Shown one piece after another: positions 10,428 to 18,852 of a DNA stretch of 64,000 nucleotides. Position 1 is the stretch's first letter; each line of letters starts with the position of its first letter. A model generated the notes under the pieces. It saw only the letters and a list, made by a program, of their open reading frames with translations. It was not told the origin of the DNA and did no database searches. Source of the DNA: JBCBGF01 sp039193455 (GTDB lineage: Bacteria; Pseudomonadota; Alphaproteobacteria; Rhodobacterales; Rhodobacteraceae); contig JBCCWO010000009.1 of assembly GCA_039193455.1 (NCBI GenBank), forward strand, positions 90,955-154,954. Reading direction: 5' to 3'. Made by a program: the position numbers and the translations under genes.

Positions 10428-11692
10428 TGATGCCAAACCTAAAACTGATGCTCGCGGGCCTTGGCACCGCGCTTGTGCTGAGCACGCTTGGCAGCGCTGC
10501 GGCGGCGCAGGATTGCACAACGAAGATCGGGGCGGTTCTGCCCACATCCGTTGATTGGGGCCGCCCGATCGCCGAAACCGCGCAATTCGCCGTTGATCAG
10601 GTGAATGCCGCAGGCGGTGCGGCGGGCTGCGAGATCGAGATGGTGCTGCGCGACACGCAGGTTGATCCCAAGGTTGGGGTGGACGCCGCGAAGGCGCTTG
10701 TCGATCTTGAGGGCGTGAACGTGCTTCTGGGCGCGGTGTCTTCGGGCGTGTCGATGCCGATCCTGACCTCGGTCACCGTTCCGGGCGGCGTGCTGCAGAT
10801 GTCGTGCTGTTCCTCCTCCACCGCGTTTACGGGGCTTGCCGAAGAGGGCAAGACGCAGGGCCTTTGGTTCCGCACCTTTGCCACCACCGGCGTGCAATCG
10901 GCGGTCGGCGCGAAGGTTGCGCAGGACAAGGGCTTCGGCTCGGTCGCGATCCTCTACAAGAACGATGATTGGGGGCAGGATATGGCCCGCCTGATCGCCG
11001 CCGATTTTGCCGCCGTGGGCGTTGACGTCACCGCATCGGTCGCCATCAACGATGCCCAGCCGTCCTACCGTGCGGAGGTAACCGAGGCGCTCAGCACGCA
11101 GCCGGAGGCGCTTTACCTGGCGCTCTATCCCGCCGAAGGCACCGCTGCGGTGCGCGAGTGGATCTCGCTTGGTGGCACCCAGAACATGATCCTGGCCAAC
11201 TCGCTGAAATCAGACGAGTTCCGTGATAACGTGGGCATGCAGTATCTGGGCAATGCGCTGGGCACCGATACCGCCTCACCCCGTTCCGAAAGTGCCGATG
11301 CCTTCGTTGCGGCCTATCAGGAGCGGTTTGATGCAGAGCCGAACGGCCCGGGCCTTGCCAACAGCTATGACGCCGCCATGATCGCGCTTCTGGCCATGGA
11401 AGCCGCGGGCGAAGGCGCCGGCGGCGCCGATGTTGCCGCCGCCATTTCGCGGGTGACCGACCCTGCGGGCACGCCTGTCTCTGCCGATACGGCGGGTTTC
11501 GAAGCCGCCAAGGAAGTGCTCGCCGGTGGCGGAACCGTCATGTACCAGGGCGCAACCGGCAATGTGCGCTTTGACGCAAATGGCGATGTGTCGGCCCCCG
11601 CGGTTGTCTGGTCCTTCACCGATAGCGGAACGGAAGAGGTCGAATACATCTCGCTGGAAGATGTTGACGCCTTCATCGCGTCGCTGAACTAA
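10427..11692 (+). CDS. branched-chain amino acid-type ABC transporter substrate-binding protein (LivK type)
   Basis: Periplasmic binding protein of about 421 aa (Peripla_BP_6 fold), last gene of the operon. It has a signal peptide (LMLAGLGTALVLSTLGSAAAAQ) followed by the two-lobed Liv-type domain: KIGAVLPTS opening, FRTFATTGVQSAVGAKVA and VAILYKNDDWGQDMA hinge and lobe motifs. Two adjacent ATGs (10427 and 10430) are possible; the AGGGAG box favours the second. The cysteine pair in the mature N-terminus and the unusual MSCCSSSTAFTG stretch differ from leucine-binding proteins, so the ligand may not be an amino acid. Confidence 0.9.
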   Translation: MMPNLKLMLAGLGTALVLSTLGSAAAAQDCTTKIGAVLPTSVDWGRPIAETAQFAVDQVNAAGGAAGCEIEMVLRDTQVDPKVGVDAAKALVDLEGVNVLLGAVSSGVSMPILTSVTVPGGVLQMSCCSSSTAFTGLAEEGKTQGLWFRTFATTGVQSAVGAKVAQDKGFGSVAILYKNDDWGQDMARLIAADFAAVGVDVTASVAINDAQPSYRAEVTEALSTQPEALYLALYPAEGTAAVREWISLGGTQNMILANSLKSDEFRDNVGMQYLGNALGTDTASPRSESADAFVAAYQERFDAEPNGPGLANSYDAAMIALLAMEAAGEGAGGADVAAAISRVTDPAGTPVSADTAGFEAAKEVLAGGGTVMYQGATGNVRFDANGDVSAPAVVWSFTDSGTEEVEYISLEDVDAFIASLN

Positions 11693-11712
11693 ACGACCCG
11701 CGTTTGAAGATG

Positions 11713-11747
11713 GTGCCGACCGCGCTTGCGCGGTCGGCACTTTCTTT
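11713..11747 (+). terminator. intrinsic terminator after the first Liv operon
   Basis: Arms GTGCCGACCGC and GCGGTCGGCAC (11713-11740, tight loop) followed by TTTCTTT. It closes the plus-strand operon 20 bp after the binding-protein stop. Confidence 0.85.
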
Positions 11748-11771
11748 GGGGCCAACATGCGCGCGGCAGAG

Positions 11772-12254
11772 CTAGTAATCCTCACCCGCATATCGATTTG
11801 GCTGGCCTTCCGCCGCCGGGCTGTCGATGAAACGTGCCCAGTCGTCTCCCGGTCTCCAGATACTCTCCATCCTGTCAAAGGCTTCGGCCTCGGACAGGTC
11901 GGGCCGGTTCTTTGCATAGCGATAGAAGAAGGCGCTGACCCTGGCGTTGTAGATGCAATGCACGTGGATCGTGGCATCCGGGTGTGCGGCCAACGCCTCT
12001 TCAAATGCCGCAAAATCTGCTTCCGTGGGATGTTCAAAGTCGACCGGGATGTAGATGTAGTCCATGCCGAGCTCTGTGACGGTGGCCGGTTCATCCGCAA
12101 GCGCACCGGTCCCCTGGTGGTGGACTCCAAGGTTCACGATATGGCTGACACCGAGCGCCTTGATCTCGGCCATCTGCGTCTCGTTGGGTTGTCCCGACGT
12201 CGTGATCCGTTCGTTGATCCGGCGCCAGTTCAGGATATGGGTGGGGTCGTTCAT
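11772..12254 (-). CDS. protein-tyrosine-phosphatase-like family protein with CX4R loop
   Basis: Cytoplasmic protein of about 160 aa. The N-terminus (INERITTSGQPNETQMAEIKALGVSHIVNL) is the DUF442/BLH-type dual-specificity phosphatase beginning. The P-loop reads HVHCIYNARVSAFFYRY, with Cys100 and four rather than five residues before the Arg. This short loop occurs in a bacterial PTP-like subfamily I recognise (HCxxNxRxSAF), so it is probably a family feature rather than damage; phosphatase activity is not assured. Two ATGs at 12257 and 12254; a GGAGG box suits the second. Convergent to the Liv operon, downstream of a DUF1272 gene on the same strand. Confidence 0.75.
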   Translation of the reverse strand: MNDPTHILNWRRINERITTSGQPNETQMAEIKALGVSHIVNLGVHHQGTGALADEPATVTELGMDYIYIPVDFEHPTEADFAAFEEALAAHPDATIHVHCIYNARVSAFFYRYAKNRPDLSEAEAFDRMESIWRPGDDWARFIDSPAAEGQPNRYAGEDY

Positions 12255-12269
12255 CATAGCCTCCGCGGT

Positions 12270-12524
12270 TCAGGCCGACACACCTGCGCACACCGCGTGC
12301 GCCTTGGTGAAGCGTTTCTCTGAGGCGGGGTGTTTCCTCAGTTTGTCGGCGGGCCGGATCGGACGGGGGACAAAGCTCCCGCCGCAATTCGGGCATCTGT
12401 TTTGAAACCTGGTCTCCACACATTCGGCGCAGAACGTACACTCGAAAGAGCATACGCGGGCTTCTGTCGAGGTCGGCGGCAAGTCCTTATCGCAGCATTC
12501 GCAGTTTGGCTTTAACGTCAGCAT
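12270..12524 (-). CDS. DUF1272 family cysteine-rich protein
   Basis: Protein of 84 aa, opening LTLKPNCECCDKDLPP and continuing with ARVCSFECTFCAECVETRFQNRCPNCGG. The eight or so paired cysteines suggest two bound zinc ions. This is the DUF1272 (COG3813) pattern; function unknown. Lies 15 bp upstream of the phosphatase-like gene and probably shares its transcript. Divergent from the GlxA-type regulator gene. Confidence 0.85.
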   Translation of the reverse strand: MLTLKPNCECCDKDLPPTSTEARVCSFECTFCAECVETRFQNRCPNCGGSFVPRPIRPADKLRKHPASEKRFTKAHAVCAGVSA

Positions 12525-12586
12525 CTCGTCCTCATTGGTCCACGTACTGCTAGACTAGCAACCGCGGGGCTGGCAGAAATGCCAAG

Positions 12587-13591
12587 ATGCCATCAAAAAA
12601 TGCCAAAACGGGTTGCGTTGAAAAGGGACCGAGGCTGGTCGTCTTTGTCGTGTACCCCGACATCGTGCTGCTCGACCTCGTCGGGCCGCTTCAGGTCTTT
12701 TCCCATGCCCCCGATCCGGTGACGAAGGGGAACGGGTATGAATGCGCCGTGGTATCGGTTGCGGGCGATATGACCCCGACGAACACGATCGTTTCGATCC
12801 CAAGCCAGCCGGTGTCCAGCGTGGCGAACCGGTCCATTCATACGTTGATTGTCGTTGGCGGGGATGGCGCGATCCCGGGCATGCGGGATCAACCGCTGGT
12901 CGATGCGGTCAGATCACTGGCGCAGGGGGCGCATCGGGTGTGTTCGGTCTGTTCCGGCGCGTTGGTGTTGGCCGCGACGGGGCTGCTGGACGGGCGGCGC
13001 GCGGTGACGCATTGGGACGACTGCAAAATGCTGGCGGACGAGTATCCGCATGTCCAGGTCGAACTGGATCCGATCTACATCAAGGACGATGATGTGTGGA
13101 CCTCGGCCGGGATCACGGCGGGTATCGACATGGCGCTTGCGATTGTCTCCGAGGATCTCGGGCGCGCCTCAGCGATGCAGGTTGCCCGGTCGATGGTGGC
13201 CCAAATGGTCCGCTCGGGCGGCCAGTCGCAGTTCAGCCCGGCTTTGGGTCGACAAGAGAGCGACGGGGCAGGGCGGTTCGATGCATTGCATGGCTGGATC
13301 GCGGAACACCTTAAGGACCCCTTACGTGTGGAGACGCTCGCCGAACGGGCCGGGATGAGCCCGCGCAACTTCGCCCGGGCTTACGCCAGGGCGGTCGGCA
13401 CGACCCCCGCAAAGGCCGTGGAAGCGATGCGGATTGAACGGGCGCAGGACCTTCTGGAGACGTCATCCAAAAGCCTGAAAGAGATCGCCGTGCTGTGCGG
13501 GTTTGGCGAGGAAGATCGCATGCGTCGCGCATTCCTGAGGACGCTGAAGGTTTCGCCCTCGGAATATCGGCAGAACTTTCAACTCAGTTGA
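12587..13591 (+). CDS. GlxA family AraC-type transcriptional regulator
   Basis: Regulator of 334 aa with a DJ-1/PfpI-like N-terminal domain (residues about 15-195; LVVFVVYPDIVLLDLVGPLQVF, then VCSVCSGALVLAATGLLDG around the nucleophile elbow) and a C-terminal AraC double helix-turn-helix (about 228-330; LAERAGMSPRNFARAYARAVGTTPAKAVE and IAVLCGFGEEDRMRRAFLRTLKVSPSEYR). GlxA-type regulators commonly control catabolism of amines, amino acids or quaternary ammonium compounds. It lies between the two Liv-type transporter operons and could regulate either; no direct evidence. Confidence 0.88.
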   Translation: MPSKNAKTGCVEKGPRLVVFVVYPDIVLLDLVGPLQVFSHAPDPVTKGNGYECAVVSVAGDMTPTNTIVSIPSQPVSSVANRSIHTLIVVGGDGAIPGMRDQPLVDAVRSLAQGAHRVCSVCSGALVLAATGLLDGRRAVTHWDDCKMLADEYPHVQVELDPIYIKDDDVWTSAGITAGIDMALAIVSEDLGRASAMQVARSMVAQMVRSGGQSQFSPALGRQESDGAGRFDALHGWIAEHLKDPLRVETLAERAGMSPRNFARAYARAVGTTPAKAVEAMRIERAQDLLETSSKSLKEIAVLCGFGEEDRMRRAFLRTLKVSPSEYRQNFQLS

Positions 13592-13635
13592 GTGGGCGGC
13601 TGGGCGACTGCCGCCTTGCGCGTGCAAAGCCCTAG

Positions 13636-14127
13636 TCAGTCTCCCGCCGAGGCCCAGTCTCGATAAGGCTGCACCAAAAGCTCTGTGAACGGGGCCGCAA
13701 GGCTGGCGTGCTCTGTTTCATAGTGCCCCGCAACATGGAGCATGTTCACCGTGCCGATCACACGCGGCCCGTCCGTCGCTTCGGGGTCAATAACCGGCAC
13801 GTTGAGGCACGAGGCGCAGCCCAAAGACGCGATAAGTTCGTGATCGAAGAACGCACCGTGGATGTCTTCGGCGTTGTAAGCGATCCAGGGCTGGCGACCC
13901 TCAAGGACGATCTTGCCCCATGCGGTCATGGCGCCCAATGGTTTACGCCCCCCGACGGGATAGTCGTCCGGCATGTTGGTGTAGATCCGCGCCGCTTCGC
14001 CCCGCGGCCAGTCGATGGCCATCAGAGTAAATAGCTTGTGCCCGATCAGTTGACCCAAGGCCGCGTCCAACGCTGGATAGAGGTCGGGCGCGGTGCGGCA
14101 GGCATCAAGCAGGCCGTCTTGGGTCAT
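13636..14127 (-). CDS. GAF domain-containing protein
   Basis: Protein of 163 aa consisting of one GAF-like domain (LIGHKLFTLMAIDW ... GRQPWIAYNAEDIHGAFFDHELIASLGCASCLNVPVID ... GTVNMLHVAGHY). No output domain is attached. The start at 14127 has an AAGGAAG box and its ATG overlaps the LivM-type stop (ATGA), so it is translationally coupled as the last gene of a five-gene Liv operon. Small GAF proteins in this position may sense or modify the transported ligand; function is unknown. Conserved Cys and His residues in GCASC and HVAGH are visible. Confidence 0.75.
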   Translation of the reverse strand: MTQDGLLDACRTAPDLYPALDAALGQLIGHKLFTLMAIDWPRGEAARIYTNMPDDYPVGGRKPLGAMTAWGKIVLEGRQPWIAYNAEDIHGAFFDHELIASLGCASCLNVPVIDPEATDGPRVIGTVNMLHVAGHYETEHASLAAPFTELLVQPYRDWASAGD

Positions 14128-15038
14128 CGTGACTTCCTTTCGATGAAGGGTCCCGGCGATTTCTCTGGCAAGAGGCCAAGGGGCCGAAGCTGCATGATGG
14201 CGATAAGCGCCACGCCGATGAAGATCTCGCGCAGCGCGGCCTTTTGCACGCCACCCAGGACCGAGGTCCAACCCTCCAAGAACCGGCTGCCCTCCAGCAC
14301 CAGAACGACTGCAACGGCCCCGATGACGGCGCCGGTCGTGTTCCCGGTGCCACCCGCTGTGAGCGCAAGGAAGATGTAGATCGTGATCAGCGGTCTAAAG
14401 ATGTCGGGAGCGATGTAGCTGGTGTAATGGGCATAGAACGCACCGGCGAGGCCAAGAATGGCCGCGCCAAGGGCAAAGGCCTGGATCTTGAATCGCCGGA
14501 TCGGTTTGCCCGCCACCGCCGCCGCCGTGTCATCGTCGCGAATGGCGCGTAGCGCACGGCCCCACGGGGCGCGGCGCAGGCGTTCGGTCAGGGCCCAGAC
14601 CAGCAGGACCGCCGTCGCCACAAGACCGAAAGACAACATGTTGAATTGAAACGGCGTCAGCTCGCTGCGCCAGGGTCCCGGCACGCCAGAGATCCCGTCC
14701 GACCCATTGGTCAGCCAAATCTCATTGGCGGCCACCAGGCGCACCAACTCGGAAAAGCCAAGGGTCACGATGGCCAGATAGTCGCCGCGCAGCCGCAGGG
14801 TAAGACGGCACAAAAGCCCCCCGGCCAGCGCCGCAAGCCCCGCCGCCAGGGCAAGTCCGATCGGGATGGGCAGCCCGCCCGACGCGGTCGCCAGTGCCGA
14901 GGCATAGGCCCCCAGCGCAAAGAACCCCGCCATGCCGAGGTTTATCATGCCGCCCATGCCCCAGATCACGTTGATCCCCAGGGCCAACAGCGCATAGATC
15001 CCGGCAAAGGTCGCGACAGAGAAGAGCCAGCTCAGCAT
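14124..15038 (-). CDS. branched-chain amino acid-type ABC transporter permease (LivM type)
   Basis: Permease of 304 aa from the ATG at 15038 (MLSWLFSVATFAGIYALLALGINVIWG). The start is fixed by the TGATG overlap with the LivH-type gene; a TTG one codon earlier is in frame. Multi-spanning, with the coupling segment GRALRAIRDDDTAAAVAGKPIRRFK and the LTAGGTGNTTGAVIGAV loop. Belongs to the second Liv operon. Confidence 0.88.
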   Translation of the reverse strand: MLSWLFSVATFAGIYALLALGINVIWGMGGMINLGMAGFFALGAYASALATASGGLPIPIGLALAAGLAALAGGLLCRLTLRLRGDYLAIVTLGFSELVRLVAANEIWLTNGSDGISGVPGPWRSELTPFQFNMLSFGLVATAVLLVWALTERLRRAPWGRALRAIRDDDTAAAVAGKPIRRFKIQAFALGAAILGLAGAFYAHYTSYIAPDIFRPLITIYIFLALTAGGTGNTTGAVIGAVAVVLVLEGSRFLEGWTSVLGGVQKAALREIFIGVALIAIMQLRPLGLLPEKSPGPFIERKSR

Positions 15039-15904
15039 CAATACGCCCTCTCGCCCAAAAGCCCGCGGGGTCGGAAGGTAAGCACGATCACAATGGCAAA
15101 GAAGCCGACAGCGGACTTGTAGGCTGGTTCCAGAACAAGGGCCGACATCTCTTCCCCGATGCCAACGATCATCGCCCCCAGAACCGCGCCCGGGATCGAT
15201 CCCAGCCCGCCCACAACGGCAGCGGCGAAGATCGGCAGGATAAAGCGGAACCCGGTGAGCGGATCAATCGACGTCCCAAGACCAAACAGCATGCCGCCGA
15301 TACCAACAAGGCCCATGCCCACAAAGGCCACGACGCGGCCGACCATGACGGCGTCGATTCCTTTGAGATCTGCAAGACCCGGATTGTCGGCGACCGCACG
15401 CATCGCCTTGCCCATGCGGGTGTATTTGAGCGCGACAAACACCAGAACCATGATCGCGACCGCCAGGGCGAGGTTTTCCAACTGCTGCGGGTTCACCCGA
15501 ATATCGCCAAATCGGATATCGCGCACCAACGGCAGATCGTAGCCGCGCAAGTCATTGCCGAAGAAGAAGCGCACGATGTTTTCAAGCACGATCGTCAGCG
15601 CGATGGAGGCGATAGCGGTGGTCAGCGCGCCGTGTTTACGCAGCGGTTTCAGCGCGATCTCGTCGCTCACAAGACCGACGATACCGGCGATGAGAAAGGC
15701 GAAGGCCAGCGAGGGGATCGCCGGAAGACCCCAATAGACATTCGCCACCAGGCCCGCGAAGGCGCCCACAGTCGCATGGCTCGCCACCGCAAAGTTCGGA
15801 AACCGCAGAACGGCGAAGATCGCCGTGAACCCGATCGTCGGGATCGCAAGCAGCGCTCCGGTGATGATCCCGTTCACCAGGAACTGCGGAAGAAGGTCGA
15901 GCAT
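15038..15904 (-). CDS. branched-chain amino acid-type ABC transporter permease (LivH type)
   Basis: Permease of 288 aa, MLDLLPQFLVNGIITGALLAIPTIGFTAIFAVLRFPNFA, with the LivH coupling helix (KAMRAVADNPGLADLKGID) and the FILPIFAAAVVGGLGSIPGAVLG motif. It follows the binding-protein gene by 75 bp and overlaps the LivM-type gene by one base. No strong ribosome-binding site is visible at the start. Confidence 0.88.
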   Translation of the reverse strand: MLDLLPQFLVNGIITGALLAIPTIGFTAIFAVLRFPNFAVASHATVGAFAGLVANVYWGLPAIPSLAFAFLIAGIVGLVSDEIALKPLRKHGALTTAIASIALTIVLENIVRFFFGNDLRGYDLPLVRDIRFGDIRVNPQQLENLALAVAIMVLVFVALKYTRMGKAMRAVADNPGLADLKGIDAVMVGRVVAFVGMGLVGIGGMLFGLGTSIDPLTGFRFILPIFAAAVVGGLGSIPGAVLGAMIVGIGEEMSALVLEPAYKSAVGFFAIVIVLTFRPRGLLGERAY

Positions 15905-15978
15905 AAAGGGAATGCGCCTTGGAAGGAGTCCGGCATCCCGGGGCGATCTGTTTGCCGCCCCGGGTCATTGATGGGGTG

Positions 15979-17184
15979 CTAGACCCGTTCAAACATTTCA
16001 GGCGCTGCGCCCGAGATCTGGTTGAACAGGAACTGCGTGCCCGTGATGTCGCCGATTTCGTCGAAATCGCAGGGACCGGAGGCACCGCTGTAGTTCACCG
16101 CACCACCAGAGGCCAGCGCCGCCATCCCGGCCAGCGCATCCGAAACCTCGTCACCGTCGCCCTGGCTGATCGACCGCAGCGCGTCCTTGATCGCTGCACC
16201 ACTGGCGTCGCCCGCCGCCGCCGCCGACAGAACGGCAAGGTTGGCATGGTCGTAGGTCTGCGCCGAATACGGGTCGACCACATCGACGCCAAGCGCGGCC
16301 TGCACATTGGCGTAAGCCGTGCTGCCAATGGCCGGCGCGCCTTCCCAGGTGAACACGCCTTCGGTGACATCCGCTGGCAACGCTTCTAGCACAGTTGGGT
16401 TCACCGCATAGGCCGGGCCGATGATCTTGCCTTCGTAGCCTGCCTGCCAGATGTCGCGCAGTACCACTGTTGAGTCCGCCGCGTAGCCGCCCAACATGAT
16501 GAAGTCCGGGTTGGCGCGCAGGATCGTGTCCACCTCGGAGCGATACGTGCTCTTGTCGGCCTCGTAGATCAGGCTTTCCATCCCGATCCCGGCCCCATCG
16601 GCCTGGCCCGCCAGAATGTCGATCGAGCTTTGCGCAAAAGGCGTCTGTGGCCCGATCCAGGCCATGCCGGTCGATCCCTGGCGCAGCATGAAGTCGCCCG
16701 CCACCTCGATCTGAAGGACCGAGTTCGGCTGGGTCCGCGCGATGTAGCCCATATGCGGCAGCTGTGTGATGCTGTCGGCCCCCGAGACGGTAAATAGCAT
16801 CACACCGTTTTCCCAGCAGAGCGGCGCGACGGCGGTTGTGATCGATGAGGCCCACGTGCCGATCACCACCGACACACCGTCAACGTCGATAAGCTTGCGC
16901 ACCGCACGCACCGCGGCTTCGGGGTTGGTCTGGGTGTCTTCGCTGACAAGGTCGATCTGACCGCCGAGCAACCCGCCCGCGTCGTTCACCGCGGTAAAGA
17001 CGCTGGCCGCCGCGTCGCGCATCGACGGGCCGTAGGTGCCGCCCACGCCGGTCAGCGGGGTCAACGTCCCGAATTTCAGGGATGTCCCCTGCGCCCGCAG
17101 GATCGCTGGCGTGGCCAGCAACGCGGCCCCGCCCATCAGCACGGAACGGCGGTCGGGGTGCAGCGTGAGCTTTCGATCAGTCAT
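15979..17184 (-). CDS. ABC transporter substrate-binding protein, urea/amide/branched-chain type, with twin-arginine-like signal
   Basis: Periplasmic binding protein of about 401 aa (Peripla_BP_5/6 type). The start at 17184 (MTDRKLTLHPDRRSVLMGGAA) has an AAGGAAA box and gives a twin-arginine-like signal, DRRSVLMGG, so export may be Tat-dependent. Mature sequence opens LKFGTLTPLTGVGGTYGPSM. It resembles the urea/short-chain-amide binding proteins (UrtA/FmdD) more than LivK in the RQGSTGMAWIGPQTPFAQSSID region, but this is a judgement by eye. Third gene of the operon, after both ATPase genes. Confidence 0.82.
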   Translation of the reverse strand: MTDRKLTLHPDRRSVLMGGAALLATPAILRAQGTSLKFGTLTPLTGVGGTYGPSMRDAAASVFTAVNDAGGLLGGQIDLVSEDTQTNPEAAVRAVRKLIDVDGVSVVIGTWASSITTAVAPLCWENGVMLFTVSGADSITQLPHMGYIARTQPNSVLQIEVAGDFMLRQGSTGMAWIGPQTPFAQSSIDILAGQADGAGIGMESLIYEADKSTYRSEVDTILRANPDFIMLGGYAADSTVVLRDIWQAGYEGKIIGPAYAVNPTVLEALPADVTEGVFTWEGAPAIGSTAYANVQAALGVDVVDPYSAQTYDHANLAVLSAAAAGDASGAAIKDALRSISQGDGDEVSDALAGMAALASGGAVNYSGASGPCDFDEIGDITGTQFLFNQISGAAPEMFERV

Positions 17185-17215
17185 GGTGTTTTTCCTTTTC
17201 CCTGTCAGTTCGGGG

Positions 17216-17923
17216 TTAGCCCCCGAGAAAGGCACGCCGGACATCTGCGTCCGCGGCCAATTCGTTTGCGTTGCCGTCAATGTGATTGCGGCCTGCGGTC
17301 AGGATATAGGCCCGCTCGGCCAGGTCCAGCGCATCCAGCGCGTTCTGTTCGACCAAGATGACCGCCACACCGGCATCGCGGATGCTGCGGATGGTTTCGA
17401 ACAGCTCTTGCGTGGCCACCGGCGACAGCCCGGCCGATGGTTCATCCAGCAGCATCACCTGCGGCGCCACCATCAAAGCGATGGCGACCGCGAGAACCTG
17501 TCTTTGACCACCCGACAAGGTACGCGCGGCCTCTTTGCGTTTCTCTGCGAGCATGGGAAAGCGCCCGTAAATCTCGGACATCCGCGCCCGGCTGTCTTGT
17601 GGGGCAAGGTATCCACCGATTTCGAGGTTCTCGTGGATGCTCATGCTGGGAAACACGTTGGCCTCCTGCGGGACATAGGCGACACCGCGCTTTGCCACTT
17701 CGCGGGGTTTCAGCCCGGCAATCGTCTGGTCTTCGAGATGGATCGAGCCCTCGCGCGGGGTCAGCTGCCCGGCAATCGCCTTGAGCAGTGTCGACTTCCC
17801 CGCGCCGTTCGGACCGAGGATGGCGACGATTTCGCCCCCCTTGGCATGGACGCTGACGCCTTTCAGGATGGTGTCGGCGCTCGTGTAACCCGCCACGACG
17901 TTCTCTGCCTGCAACAGGGTCAT
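17216..17923 (-). CDS. branched-chain amino acid-type ABC transporter ATP-binding protein (LivF type)
   Basis: ATPase of 235 aa: Walker A GPNGAGKST, Q-loop YVPQEANVF, signature LSGGQRQVLAVAIALM, Walker B VMLLDEPSAGLSP. The ATG overlaps the stop of the LivG-type gene (ATGA). Confidence 0.9.
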   Translation of the reverse strand: MTLLQAENVVAGYTSADTILKGVSVHAKGGEIVAILGPNGAGKSTLLKAIAGQLTPREGSIHLEDQTIAGLKPREVAKRGVAYVPQEANVFPSMSIHENLEIGGYLAPQDSRARMSEIYGRFPMLAEKRKEAARTLSGGQRQVLAVAIALMVAPQVMLLDEPSAGLSPVATQELFETIRSIRDAGVAVILVEQNALDALDLAERAYILTAGRNHIDGNANELAADADVRRAFLGG

Positions 17924-18732
17924 CCGCGCTTGCCCAGATAGGCATCCTGTACCCGCCTGTCCGCGGCGATGTCCTCAAAACTGCCCTGCATCAGCGTGCG
18001 CCCCTCGGCCATGACGACAACCGGATTGCAGATCTGCGCCACGATATCCATGTCGTGCTCGACGATCAGGAAGGTCAGATCATCCTCTTCGTTAAGCTGC
18101 TGAATGCGTTCCGCGATTTCGCCACTCAGCGTCGGGTTGACCCCGGCGACGGGTTCATCAAGCAGGATCATGCGCGGCTGGGCCATCAAGGCGCGCCCTA
18201 TTTCCAGAAGCTTCTTCTGCCCACCCGAAAGCGCATCGGTCAAATTGCCGATCACGTGGTCCAGCTTCAGCCGTTTGGCGACGCTGTGCGCCCGCTCCAC
18301 AAGCTCGGTCTCGCGCCGCCGCGCCTCTGCGGGCGAGAAAAGGGCGGTGAGCATGCGCTCCCCTGGTTGATCGTCACCGTGCAGCAGCAGGGTTTCGAGG
18401 ACCGTCAACGTCGGAAAGCCGCGGGCGATCTGGAACGTTCTGACAACCCCATGCGCATTGATCCGGTCCGGGGTCAGGCCGGTGATATCGGTGCCGGCAA
18501 AGTGGACGCTCCCTGCCTCCGGTGGGATGACACCGGAGATGCAGTTGAACGCTGTTGTCTTGCCCGCGCCGTTCGGGCCAATCAGCGCGGTAATCGTCCC
18601 TTGCGCGACATCGAAACTGGCGTCCGTCAACGCGCGAACGCCGTAAAAGCTTCGCTGAAGACCTTTGACCTGCATAAGGGGGGTGGTGTCGGGGATCGGC
18701 GTTGGATCCGCACCAAGGGTTTGCGCTTCCAT
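17920..18732 (-). CDS. branched-chain amino acid-type ABC transporter ATP-binding protein (LivG type)
   Basis: First gene of the second Liv operon, 270 aa. Walker A GPNGAGKTT, LivG insert (VVRTFQIARGFPTLTVLETLLLHGD), signature LSGGQKKLLEIGRAL, Walker B MILLDEPVAGVNP. The first 19 residues (MEAQTLGADPTPIPDTTPL) look unstructured and the internal Met20 is a possible alternative start, though neither has a good ribosome-binding site. The gap to the divergent amidohydrolase gene (18733-18852) contains a 10-bp palindrome GATTGCAATC (18778-18787) that could be an operator. Confidence 0.88.
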   Translation of the reverse strand: MEAQTLGADPTPIPDTTPLMQVKGLQRSFYGVRALTDASFDVAQGTITALIGPNGAGKTTAFNCISGVIPPEAGSVHFAGTDITGLTPDRINAHGVVRTFQIARGFPTLTVLETLLLHGDDQPGERMLTALFSPAEARRRETELVERAHSVAKRLKLDHVIGNLTDALSGGQKKLLEIGRALMAQPRMILLDEPVAGVNPTLSGEIAERIQQLNEEDDLTFLIVEHDMDIVAQICNPVVVMAEGRTLMQGSFEDIAADRRVQDAYLGKRG

Positions 18733-18852
18733 TCCGCCATCAAGGCGCTAAGCGGCGGGACTGGCAAGGGAAATCGTGATTGCAATCCGAACTATCCCTG
18801 CCACGCTAGGGGGCGTACGGGTAAATCACCTGGCTTGGAATGAGAGGACGGC

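Noticed and set aside
18778..18787. GATTGCAATC palindrome as a firm operator call
   Set aside because: Only 10 bp and expected by chance at appreciable frequency; mentioned within the neighbouring gene entry only.
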